IMG/VR virus record: IMGVR_UViG_3300046660_000087
Coordinates: 1-42,508 of that record
Source of the DNA: a virus
Reading direction: 5' to 3' (one strand)
DNA length: 42,508 nucleotides
Shown: positions 1 to 6,745 of the stretch, piece after piece
Position numbering within the stretch: the first letter of the stretch is position 1
How the letters are laid out: each line of letters opens with the position of its first letter
Made by a program: the position numbers and the translations under genes
The notes under the pieces: generated by a model
The model's database searches: none
The model's input: only the letters and a program-made list of their open reading frames with translations
What the model was told of the DNA's origin: nothing

Positions 1-173
1 CTTCCTCCGTAGTTACCCTATGCCAAATCTTTGTGGAAAGTGTTCCACTTACGCATCACTTCCCTGTTATAGTCTTACCGTAGTAACAAACGAAATGTAA
101 GTTCAACGGCTTCCCGCGCATTGACGCAGGAGCCATTTTTATTGTCCGAAGCATTCCACTAGGGAATAACATC
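1..173 (+). promoter_or_regulatory. Leader and candidate host promoter of the RNA polymerase gene
   Basis: No gene is visible here. An extended -10-like element (TG at 65-66, TATAGT at 68-73) and a second weak pair (TTGTCC 142-147, then 17 bases, then AATAAC 165-170) could be used by host sigma70 polymerase. The repeated motif TTCCACT occurs at 43-49 and again at 154-160. The second copy runs into the AGGG that serves as ribosome binding site for the start at 174. If the map is circular, a phage-type promoter at 42374-42392 also reads into this leader. The assignments rest on sequence similarity alone. Confidence 0.4.
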
Positions 174-2609
174 ATGACCCAGAACACTATCCAGAACGAT
201 GACCTCAACGCTCTCCAACTGGAGCTCGAAGAGGAAGCTATTGGCCTCGGGATGAAGCGCTATGAGGAAGCACGAGCCAACGGGGAAGACACCCTGCCCC
301 CTGGCCTGAGGCTCATCAAGGCAGCCGTAGAGCCCACTGCAGCGGCCATTGAGCAGTTCATTACTGAAGGGTTGAAAGGTAAGGCCAGCCGCTCTGTGGG
401 TGTGGTGCGCTACCTGGACCAGTTCGAAGACCGCAAGGTGGTGGCATTTGTCACTGCCAAGGTCATCTTCAACCACATCACCAAGATGTCCACGGTGGGC
501 GCTGTGGCTGGCGATATTGCCTCCCGCCTGGAGGACTGCCTGAACTTCAATGACCTGAAGGCTCAGGAGCCTAAGCTGTACAAGCAGCTCCTGAAGAAGC
601 TGGAGACCTCCCGCGATGAGCGCCACCGCCACATCGTTCTGCGCATCCAGCAGCGCTACGCCAAGGTGGTCCCCATCAAATGGGGCTACACAGAGAAGGT
701 GCGCCTGGGCATGGCCCTCATTGGTCTCTTCGAGCAGGCCACCGGGCTGGTCAAGGTGGAGAAGTTCGTCCGTGGAGCGAATGACACCCCGCACATCGTA
801 GTCCCCACCGAGGAAACCGCTAAGTGGCTCGCTGATGGCCACGCTCGGTGTGCTCTGATGTCCCCTATGGCCATGCCGATGGTGGTCAAGCCGCTGCCCT
901 GGAAGAGCCCCTTTGGTGGCGGCTACCTGACCAAGCAAATGCGCTTCCCGCTCATCAAGACCGCCAACCGGAACTACCTGGAGGACCTCAAGCAGGTTGA
1001 CATGCCGATGGTCTACAAGGCCGTTAATGCCCTCCAGGAAACCCCGTGGTCCATCAATAAGGCCATCCTGCATGTGATGAAGGAGGTCTGGGATGGCGGC
1101 GGCCGCCTCGGCAAGCTCCCGCACCGTGACCCGCTGCCCCTGCCCCCGAAGACCTTTGACCAAGAGAACCCGGACCCGGAAGAGCTCAAGGCGTGGAAGA
1201 AGCAGGCTGCCAAGGTGTATGAAGAGAACATCCGCGCTGCATCCAAGCGTGCTGGCATGAGCTCCAAGTTGTGGATGGCTGAGAAGTACGAGAACATTGA
1301 TGCCTTCTACTACGTTCACAATCTGGACTGGCGTGGCCGTGCGTACCCCGTGGCCACCTTCCTGAACCCGCAGGGAACCGACAGTGACAAGGCGCTCCTG
1401 CTGTTCGCGGAAGGGAAAGCACTGGGGGAGAACGGGGCGCGCTGGCTGGCCATCCACGGAGCGAACACTTTTGGCATCGATAAGGTGACCTTCGATGAGC
1501 GCGTTCAGTGGGTCATTGACCATCAGGGCCAAATCCTGGAGGCCGCTATGAATCCCCTGGACGGTTCCCGCTGGTGGGCAGAGGCTGACAGCCCGTACAT
1601 GTTCTTGGCCTTCTGCTATGAGTGGCTGGCCCTGACGATGCATACGGACCTCGGGAATGACCAGGAGGACTTCATCAGCCACCTCCCGTGCTCCTGGGAT
1701 GGTGCCTGCAATGGCCTGCAGAACTTCTCCGCGCTGCTTCGTGATGAGGTGGGCGGCGCTGCCGTGGGCCTGGTCCCCAGCGATAAACCGAGTGACATCT
1801 ATAGTGAAGTCGCCAAGGCAGCCAACACGCTCATGCAGGCCGATGCCGATGAAGGTAGCTCGCTGGGTGCCAAGTGGGCTGGGAAGATGACCCGCAAGCT
1901 CTCCAAGCCCAACACCATGACCACGCCTTACGGAGCCACCAAGCGGGGCATGTGCCAGCAGATTGAAGGCGTGTTCCAGAAGATGCGCGGTGAGGGCCTT
2001 GAGGTGCAGGCTGACCTGAAGGACTGCCAGTACCTCGCTGACACCAACTATCGCGCCATCGGTAAGGTGGTGGTGGCCGCTCACTTGGCTATGGACTGGC
2101 TCAAGGAAGCTGCACGCGTGGCTGCTTCGAATGGTCTCCCGGTTTCCTGGACCACCCCCAGCGGCCTCCTCGTGCTGCAGTCTTACCGCGAGCAAGTAGG
2201 CAAACGCTTGGACTTCGATGTGGCAGGCAGGCGTGTGCAGCTCATGCTGAAGAACGAGGGGGACAAGCTGGATGGCCGCAAGCAGGCTGCTGGCATCTCC
2301 CCGAACTTCATCCACTCGCTGGATGCAGCCCACATGATGCGTACTGTGGCCTACTGTGTAGATACAGGGCTCACGGACTTCGCAATGATCCATGACAGCT
2401 ATGGTAGTCATGCAGGGGCCGCTGAAACTCTCCGGGACCTCCTCCGTAGGGCATTCGTGGATCAGTACAGCGGTGAGGTGCTGGAAGACTTCAAGGCTCA
2501 ACTGGCCGCGCAGCTTCCCGAAGCGCTGGCTGCGGAGCTCCCTGAGCTGCCCCCGAGTGGCTCCCTGGATTTGGAGGGTGTGATGCACTCGGAATACTTT
2601 TTCGCCTGA
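174..2609 (+). CDS. DNA-directed RNA polymerase, single-subunit T7 type
   Basis: This 811-residue protein is the phage transcriptase that takes over middle and late transcription from its own promoters. The T7 catalytic residues can be placed one for one: D509 in WDGACNGLQ (T7 D537), K578 and Y586 in KPNTMTTPYG (T7 K631 and Y639, same spacing) and D741 in IHDSYG (T7 D812). LDWRGRAYP and the final aromatic FFA are also family hallmarks. It is about 70 residues shorter than T7 polymerase (883), with the loss in the N-terminal domain. The start at 174 has AGGG about nine bases upstream. It lies just behind the integrase if the map is circular, an order also known in integrase-bearing cyanophages such as P-SSP7. 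The long open frame on the opposite strand is a codon-usage shadow. Confidence 0.98.
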   Translation: MTQNTIQNDDLNALQLELEEEAIGLGMKRYEEARANGEDTLPPGLRLIKAAVEPTAAAIEQFITEGLKGKASRSVGVVRYLDQFEDRKVVAFVTAKVIFNHITKMSTVGAVAGDIASRLEDCLNFNDLKAQEPKLYKQLLKKLETSRDERHRHIVLRIQQRYAKVVPIKWGYTEKVRLGMALIGLFEQATGLVKVEKFVRGANDTPHIVVPTEETAKWLADGHARCALMSPMAMPMVVKPLPWKSPFGGGYLTKQMRFPLIKTANRNYLEDLKQVDMPMVYKAVNALQETPWSINKAILHVMKEVWDGGGRLGKLPHRDPLPLPPKTFDQENPDPEELKAWKKQAAKVYEENIRAASKRAGMSSKLWMAEKYENIDAFYYVHNLDWRGRAYPVATFLNPQGTDSDKALLLFAEGKALGENGARWLAIHGANTFGIDKVTFDERVQWVIDHQGQILEAAMNPLDGSRWWAEADSPYMFLAFCYEWLALTMHTDLGNDQEDFISHLPCSWDGACNGLQNFSALLRDEVGGAAVGLVPSDKPSDIYSEVAKAANTLMQADADEGSSLGAKWAGKMTRKLSKPNTMTTPYGATKRGMCQQIEGVFQKMRGEGLEVQADLKDCQYLADTNYRAIGKVVVAAHLAMDWLKEAARVAASNGLPVSWTTPSGLLVLQSYREQVGKRLDFDVAGRRVQLMLKNEGDKLDGRKQAAGISPNFIHSLDAAHMMRTVAYCVDTGLTDFAMIHDSYGSHAGAAETLRDLLRRAFVDQYSGEVLEDFKAQLAAQLPEALAAELPELPPSGSLDLEGVMHSEYFFA

Positions 2610-2651
2610 GCGTTCCACTAGCACATGTCTTCCTGAATCAAGAGCGTGGCC

Positions 2652-2670
2652 TAAAACCTCACTCTCGCAG
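2652..2670 (+). promoter_or_regulatory. Phage RNA polymerase promoter motif, copy 1
   Basis: The 19-bp sequence TAAAACCTCACTCTCGCAG is a perfect copy of the motif found six times on the + strand, mostly in gene gaps. It resembles the T7 class promoter (TAATACGACTCACTATAG), sharing the TAA start and CTCACT core. It lies between the RNA polymerase gene and a terminator, so it would be the first promoter of the middle block. Confidence 0.75.
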
Positions 2671-2680
2671 AACAAACCGA

Positions 2681-2709
2681 CCCTCAGCGATGGCTGGGGG
2701 TTTTTCTTT
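2681..2709 (+). terminator. Rho-independent terminator behind RNA polymerase gene
   Basis: An 8-bp stem, CCCTCAGC paired with GCTGGGGG (one G-U pair) with a GATG loop, is followed by TTTTTCTTT. Its position matches the early terminator of T7 that stops host polymerase. It begins only ten bases after promoter copy 1, so phage transcripts starting there would have to pass it at once. Confidence 0.75.
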
Positions 2710-2719
2710 GGAGAACCAC

Positions 2720-2959
2720 ATGAGCTGGAAAGACACCCTTCTGCTGGCTGGCAGTTCCGAAACGTTCACCAGCCCGGTGAACACAGAAGTCACCAACAGA
2801 GCCATCAACGGCGAGGAGCGGCTACTGATTACTCAGACATCAGAGCGGCATGTGATGGATGGCTCGCTCGAAGACGATGAGCAAGTCATCCTCGACCGGG
2901 CAAACCAGTACGCCCTCTATCTGATTCTGAAGAATCGCTTCGAAGAACACCGCACTTAA
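2720..2959 (+). CDS. Small hypothetical protein, 79 aa
   Basis: Not recognised. The ATG at 2720 is preferred over the in-frame ATG at 2690 because 2690 lies in the terminator hairpin while 2720 has GGAG eight bases upstream. The protein is acidic in its second half and ends in a helix-like stretch (residues about 55-75). In T7 the host RNA polymerase inhibitor gp2 sits in the corresponding region between polymerase and ssDNA-binding protein; nothing in this sequence proves that role. Confidence 0.7.
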   Translation: MSWKDTLLLAGSSETFTSPVNTEVTNRAINGEERLLITQTSERHVMDGSLEDDEQVILDRANQYALYLILKNRFEEHRT

Positions 2960-2975
2960 AACCTCACTCTCGCAG
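2957..2975 (+). promoter_or_regulatory. Phage RNA polymerase promoter motif, copy 2
   Basis: A perfect 19-bp copy of TAAAACCTCACTCTCGCAG. Its first bases overlap the TAA stop of the preceding gene. It would drive the genes from 3005 onward, including ssDNA-binding protein and endonuclease I. Confidence 0.75.
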
Positions 2976-3004
2976 TTCCAAATTCCACTTCACAGGCTCA
3001 ACAC

Positions 3005-3184
3005 ATGACCCTCGCATTCCAACCCGCAGCAGTAGTCCGCTCCCTGAACACCGTTGGTGGCAAGCGTAGCGGCATCAAGCACACCCGCAAGCTGAACCGC
3101 TTTGCTCGCAAGCACGGCTTCATCACGTTCGCGGCTATGAAGGCTGACTTCAAGCTCCGCACGCAAGGGCTAGTGGACGCATGA
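3005..3184 (+). CDS. Small basic hypothetical protein, 59 aa
   Basis: Not recognised. The product is rich in Lys and Arg (GGKRSGIKHTRKLNRFARKHG in its middle), suggesting nucleic-acid contact, but this is inference. The start codon lies 30 bases after promoter copy 2, and the stop overlaps the next start as ATGA at 3181-3184, the coupling seen throughout this operon. Confidence 0.65.
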   Translation: MTLAFQPAAVVRSLNTVGGKRSGIKHTRKLNRFARKHGFITFAAMKADFKLRTQGLVDA

Positions 3185-3441
3185 ACACCGACAAGCTCAA
3201 CTCAATCATCTCGTTCCACGCCGTTGACGGAGCCTACGCAGCCTTATCGGCCATCCAAGGATTCGAGAAGCACAAGCAAGTGGCTGGCGCAGCAGTCCTC
3301 TTCACGGTCATCTGCGAAGAGCTCGGGCTGAACCCAAGCGAACTCATTAACAAGGCACAGCGGATGGCTGCGGATGCCGATACGTTTTACGCAGTGGAGG
3401 CTAAGGCTCTCCGTGCGTATGTCAAAGGGGAACTGAAGTGA
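3181..3441 (+). CDS. Hypothetical protein, 86 aa
   Basis: Not recognised. It appears mostly helical, with a hydrophobic patch (GAAVLFTVI, about residues 36-44) too short and mixed to call a membrane segment. Translationally coupled to its neighbours: ATGA overlap at its start and GTGA overlap at its end. Confidence 0.7.
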   Translation: MNTDKLNSIISFHAVDGAYAALSAIQGFEKHKQVAGAAVLFTVICEELGLNPSELINKAQRMAADADTFYAVEAKALRAYVKGELK

Positions 3442-3590
3442 CCTACCGCAACTACCTCATTCGCCAGGCCGAAGGGCACTGGCAGGCGGGCCAGCAGGTC
3501 CCCAGCAAGTTGCTCCAGGTGATGCTCAACGAAGGCATCAACGTGGACCAAGAGCATCACCAATTCAACCTCACCAATCAAGGCATCTAA
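3438..3590 (+). CDS. Small hypothetical protein, 50 aa (GTG start)
   Basis: Not recognised. It starts with GTG overlapping the previous stop (GTGA), with GGGG about nine bases upstream in the preceding gene. The predicted product is polar and Gln/Asn-rich. It directly precedes the ssDNA-binding protein gene. Supported by its fit into the overlap pattern and by leaving no gap. Confidence 0.6.
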   Translation: MTYRNYLIRQAEGHWQAGQQVPSKLLQVMLNEGINVDQEHHQFNLTNQGI

Positions 3591-3591
3591 A

Positions 3592-4302
3592 GTGGCAGAC
3601 GATAAGAAATTCAAGACCCTCAAGGGCACCACCCCCCGTGGCGTCTTCGTGTTCCCCGCATTGACCGCGCCGGATTACGGTAACGACAACTTCCCGAAGC
3701 CGGATGGGGAATACAAGGTCAACCTCCGCATGACCGAGGAAGACGCTGAGCCGCTCATTAAGAAGCTCCAGCCGATGTACGAAGAAGCTGAGGCCAATGG
3801 TCAAGCTGAATTCGACAAGCTCCCGGTACAGAGCCGCAAGAAGCTGAAGAACGGCTTCCAGCTCAATGACCTCTACGAAACGGAGTATGACAAGGAAACC
3901 GAAGAGCCCACGGGCTATGTCATCTTCAAGTTCAAGATGAAGGCTTCGGGCACCAGCAAGAAGGACAAGAAGAAGTGGACCCGCAAACCGGGCATCTTCA
4001 ATGCCAAGGGTGTTGCACTGAAGAACCCGCCGCAAATCTGGGGTGGCACTGAGGGCAAGGTTTCGTATGAAGCCAGCCCATACTTCGTGCCTGCTACGGG
4101 TGCCGCTGGTCTCTCGCTTCGCTTGGCTGCTGTGCAGATTCTTGAACTGGTCTCGGCTGGTTCCAAGAGTGCATCTTCGTATGGCTTCGGTGAAGAGGAA
4201 GGCTACGATGAAGCTGATGAGTTCCCGGCTGATGGCGCTGAGGGTGGCTCTGAAGGCACCGCTGGTGGTGACTCCTCGGATAAAGGTGAAGACGAGTTCT
4301 AA
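3592..4302 (+). CDS. Single-stranded DNA-binding protein (T7 gp2.5 type)
   Basis: This 236-residue protein should coat ssDNA and contact the phage polymerase and primase-helicase during replication. The assignment rests on position directly before endonuclease I, the expected size (T7 gp2.5 is 232), an OB-fold-like N-terminal domain and a long acidic C-terminal tail (from about residue 198, rich in Glu, Asp and Gly) ending in EDEF. The acidic tail with terminal Phe is the known protein-interaction element of this family. GTG start; the stop overlaps the next start as TAATG. Confidence 0.9.
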   Translation: MADDKKFKTLKGTTPRGVFVFPALTAPDYGNDNFPKPDGEYKVNLRMTEEDAEPLIKKLQPMYEEAEANGQAEFDKLPVQSRKKLKNGFQLNDLYETEYDKETEEPTGYVIFKFKMKASGTSKKDKKKWTRKPGIFNAKGVALKNPPQIWGGTEGKVSYEASPYFVPATGAAGLSLRLAAVQILELVSAGSKSASSYGFGEEEGYDEADEFPADGAEGGSEGTAGGDSSDKGEDEF

Positions 4303-4709
4303 TGGCTCGTGCAGGTTACGGTGCGCGGCACGTTGAAGCCGCGTATCGCTCTGGTCTGGAAGAGGCTGTTGCTGAACAGCTTCGCCAGGCTGGAGTGGTT
4401 GCCGCATATGAGGAAGAGAAGATTCCCTATGTGACCCCTGCTACACCCCATAAGTACACCCCGGACTTCAAGCTCCCGAACGGCATCTACATTGAAACCA
4501 AGGGCCGCTTCGAGACTGCAGACCGTAAGAAGCATCTCCTCATCAAGGAGCAGCACCCGGAGCTCGATATTCGCTTCGTGTTCACTCGCTCCAAATCAAC
4601 CATCTCCAAGACCTCGAAGACCACCTATGCGGACTGGTGCCTGAAGAATGGCTTCCAGTATGCGGACAAGTGGATTCCTGAGGCTTGGCTAAAGGAACTC
4701 AAGAAATGA
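4302..4709 (+). CDS. Endonuclease I, Holliday junction resolvase (T7 gp3 type)
   Basis: A 135-residue nuclease that cuts branched DNA and helps degrade host DNA. The alignment to T7 gp3 is nearly gap-free: E20 in RSGLEE, D55 in YTPDF, E65 and K67 in IETKG fall at the same residue numbers as the T7 catalytic residues, and the stretch DRKKHLLIKEQHPELDIR is almost identical. The position of T7 E35 is Ala here, although E37 and E38 follow. It is coupled to ssDNA-binding protein by a TAATG overlap. Confidence 0.96.
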   Translation: MARAGYGARHVEAAYRSGLEEAVAEQLRQAGVVAAYEEEKIPYVTPATPHKYTPDFKLPNGIYIETKGRFETADRKKHLLIKEQHPELDIRFVFTRSKSTISKTSKTTYADWCLKNGFQYADKWIPEAWLKELKK

Positions 4710-4786
4710 AATTCAGCATCTCGCTCGACATCATCCTCTGTGTGCTGTTGGTCATCAACACTGCAGTCACTTTCTGGAAGGCTTAA
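4706..4786 (+). CDS. Tiny membrane peptide, 26 aa
   Basis: Not recognised. The peptide is a single predicted transmembrane helix (roughly residues 7-23, IILCVLLVINTAVTFW) with a Lys near each end. It overlaps the endonuclease stop as ATGA and has AAAGGA upstream. Small membrane peptides are common in phage early regions, but the function is unknown. Confidence 0.55.
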   Translation: MKFSISLDIILCVLLVINTAVTFWKA

Positions 4787-4788
4787 GC

Positions 4789-4980
4789 ATGAAAGTCAAA
4801 CACACCAAGAACGGCAACGTGAAGCTCACCCTCTCGATGGATGAAGCTGAGAAGCTCAGAAGCATTCTGATGGAAGGTGATGGCCTGGCCAGCCGCTCTT
4901 ATGTCACGGAAGAGACTGGCGGATTTGGCACGATGGCCGCTGATGCTCTCTACGAAGCTGGCGTTGGCTACCAGTTCTGA
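4789..4980 (+). CDS. Small hypothetical protein, 63 aa
   Basis: Not recognised. It is a soluble, acidic protein with alternating charged and hydrophobic residues at the start (KVKHTKNGNVKLTLSMDEAE). It starts two bases after the previous stop and ends in a TGATG overlap with the amidase gene, so it is part of the same operon. Confidence 0.7.
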   Translation: MKVKHTKNGNVKLTLSMDEAEKLRSILMEGDGLASRSYVTEETGGFGTMAADALYEAGVGYQF

Positions 4981-5438
4981 TGCCCACCCTGACCGCTGAC
5001 TCAGTGGTCTACATCGTAGTCCATTCGAGCAACACCAAGCCCCGCCAGCGGGTCAACAAAGCGTTCATGGAGAGAGTCCACCGCTTGAAGGGCCGCTTGT
5101 GGGTTGGTTACCACTTCATCATCGACCGCAAAGGGAACATCGAGACTGGCCGCAGCTTGGACCAGCCTGGTGCTCACGCTCCGGGATTCGATAGTCAATC
5201 CATCGGCATCTGCCTGGCTGGTGGCATGGACCAGGAAGGGAACCCTGCTGACAACTTCACGAAGGACCAGCAAGAGAACCTATTGGAACTCATCGCGTAC
5301 CTCCACACGCTGTTCCCTAAGGCAATCGTGGCTGGACACAGGGACCTCCCTAACGCCAACACCAGTTGCCCTCAGTTCGATGTCCAGCAGTTCCTCAAGG
5401 AGCAAGGCTATGTTCAGCCGCTTCAAAGCATGGCTTGA
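4980..5438 (+). CDS. N-acetylmuramoyl-L-alanine amidase (T7 lysozyme type)
   Basis: A 152-residue zinc amidase that cuts the amide bond between muramic acid and the peptide in peptidoglycan; in T7 it also binds and damps the phage RNA polymerase. The zinc ligands are visible as H15 (VVHSS), H120 (AGHRD) and C130 (SCPQFD), with the catalytic Tyr at Y44 in VGYHFII. T7 K128 is replaced by T128. There is no signal peptide, as in T7. TGATG coupling to the gene before. Since a separate GH24 endolysin exists, this one may mainly regulate transcription (inference). Confidence 0.95.
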   Translation: MPTLTADSVVYIVVHSSNTKPRQRVNKAFMERVHRLKGRLWVGYHFIIDRKGNIETGRSLDQPGAHAPGFDSQSIGICLAGGMDQEGNPADNFTKDQQENLLELIAYLHTLFPKAIVAGHRDLPNANTSCPQFDVQQFLKEQGYVQPLQSMA

Positions 5439-5502
5439 TGAGCAGCTCCGAAAGCTGCTCGATCAGCCGTACATCAGTTACAGCAGCTCTTTCGCTTATT
5501 AA
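5410..5502 (+). CDS. Possible tiny protein, 30 aa
   Basis: An open frame overlapping the end of the amidase gene by 29 bases. It has a good ribosome binding site (AGGAG, seven bases before the ATG), which is the main reason for listing it. The product is amphipathic (FKAWLDEQLRKLLDQ). It may be spurious. Confidence 0.35.
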   Translation: MFSRFKAWLDEQLRKLLDQPYISYSSSFAY

Positions 5503-5575
5503 CCCCTAAGTCCTATCTAGGCGGCCCCGCTATGCCCTCCACTGGGTAGGGGTACACACATCTAAAGGTATCCAC

Positions 5576-6211
5576 ATGAGCAAGTCAATGAGCAACAACG
5601 TGTTCAAGAAGAAGTCGGGCATTCAGAACATCCAGGAGTATCTGGAGAGTGGCCGCAGCCTCACCGCACTGGAAGCCCTGAGCAACTTCGGCATCTTCCG
5701 CTTGGCTTCGGCTATCGAAGTCCTCCGCAAGCGCGGTATGAGCATCGAAACGGAGATGAAGGAAGACCCGAATGGGAAGACCTATGCGCGGTACACCTTG
5801 GTGGTCCCGGTGGAAGCTGAAGTTGAACCTCAAGCGGCAGCAATCCCGCAGGGCTTCAAGGTAGGTGACCGCGTGGTATTCCACAGCCACATGTCAGGGG
5901 CGCGCATTGGCGAAGGCACGGTGACTAACATCAAAGAGGGCCTTTCGTATCCGATTGACGTGGAAGTGGATGGCGAAGGTTATTGGCCCTGCCTCGCTTC
6001 GGAGCTCACCCTGATCCCCGCAGAGACCCCGAAGAAGGAACTGAAGGTGGGCGCTCGGGTTCGCTCGCTGCACCCGCTGGAAGATGGCCTCCTGGGAACG
6101 GTACTCAGCACGGACCGCGATACTACGTTCTCCCAACACTTCCCCATCCTGGTGCTTCAGGATTGCGGCGCAGAAGGCATCTACGCTATTGACGAGCTGG
6201 AGGTTCTGTAA
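5576..6211 (+). CDS. Helix-turn-helix protein with C-terminal SH3-like domains
   Basis: A 211-residue protein of unknown role. Residues about 20-60 (SLTALEALSNFGIFRLASAI) match the winged helix-turn-helix type common in phages (HTH_39-like). From about residue 90 two small beta domains follow, each opening with a VGDRV or VGARV motif typical of SH3-like barrels. It is a likely nucleic-acid-binding protein, perhaps a middle-gene regulator (inference). It has its own ribosome binding site (AAAGG) after a 73-base gap, so it may start a new translation unit. Coupled to the next gene by TAATG. Confidence 0.7.
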   Translation: MSKSMSNNVFKKKSGIQNIQEYLESGRSLTALEALSNFGIFRLASAIEVLRKRGMSIETEMKEDPNGKTYARYTLVVPVEAEVEPQAAAIPQGFKVGDRVVFHSHMSGARIGEGTVTNIKEGLSYPIDVEVDGEGYWPCLASELTLIPAETPKKELKVGARVRSLHPLEDGLLGTVLSTDRDTTFSQHFPILVLQDCGAEGIYAIDELEVL

Positions 6212-6393
6212 TGACCGTTATGCACACCGCATTCGCAAATGCCCGCTTCTTCAACCGTGGCCTCCTAACGAAGGTAGGTAACGCGCTTGGCCGGTACAAG
6301 CCAAAGCTCTCCCGTGATGCTCAACGTGGTTGGTCCACGAACATCTCCTTCCGCACCTACAACGCCCTCAAGAACCAAGGAGTACTCGAATGA
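6211..6393 (+). CDS. Small basic hypothetical protein, 60 aa
   Basis: Not recognised. Rich in Arg, Lys and Asn, with features of a compact nucleic-acid-binding protein, but no named motif. TAATG overlap at the start and ATGA overlap at the end tie it to its neighbours. Confidence 0.65.
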   Translation: MTVMHTAFANARFFNRGLLTKVGNALGRYKPKLSRDAQRGWSTNISFRTYNALKNQGVLE

Positions 6394-6527
6394 GCGCATC
6401 AATGATTCAAGAGCTACACGACCGCATTGCGGAACTGGAAGCGGAGAACGACCAACTCCGCTGGGACCTCAGCATGGCAGAGGACACCGTCATGGACCTC
6501 GAAAGTGAACTTGCGGAGTTCCTGTGA
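6390..6527 (+). CDS. Small coiled-coil protein, 45 aa
   Basis: Residues 5-45 form a continuous acidic heptad pattern (IQELHDRIAELEAENDQL and onward), so a coiled-coil dimer is likely. Function unknown. The ATG at 6390 overlaps the previous stop. Upstream in-frame starts lie inside the preceding gene and are less likely. Confidence 0.65.
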   Translation: MSASMIQELHDRIAELEAENDQLRWDLSMAEDTVMDLESELAEFL

Positions 6528-6745
6528 TGGACTCCCTGCTCAAGCGCATCGAGTACCTCGAAGACTGCATCGTTGAGGTTGAGTGGGAAGCAGAGGACCT
6601 CAAGGCAGCCATTCGGGAAACTGAAGAGGAAGGCGGGGACATCTGGATTCACCGGCAGCTTCTGGACCACGCGGAAGAGAAGCTCGGGGAGTTGAAGGAT
6701 GAACTCGTATTCTGCGAATACCGCTACACCTTCGAAAGCATCTGA
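6527..6745 (+). CDS. Small acidic coiled-coil protein, 72 aa
   Basis: A Glu-rich helical protein with heptad-like spacing along its whole length. Not recognised. The ATG at 6527 overlaps the previous stop; a GTG three bases earlier is an equally possible start. It ends in TGATG with the primase-helicase start. Two consecutive small coiled-coil genes here could form a hetero-dimer (inference). Confidence 0.65.
   Translation: MDSLLKRIEYLEDCIVEVEWEAEDLKAAIRETEEEGGDIWIHRQLLDHAEEKLGELKDELVFCEYRYTFESI

Noticed and set aside
159-2675. An 838-codon open frame on the minus strand across the RNA polymerase gene
   Set aside because: It mirrors the well-supported polymerase gene codon for codon. Long antisense frames are common in GC-rich genes with strong codon bias; its translation shows no recognisable domain.
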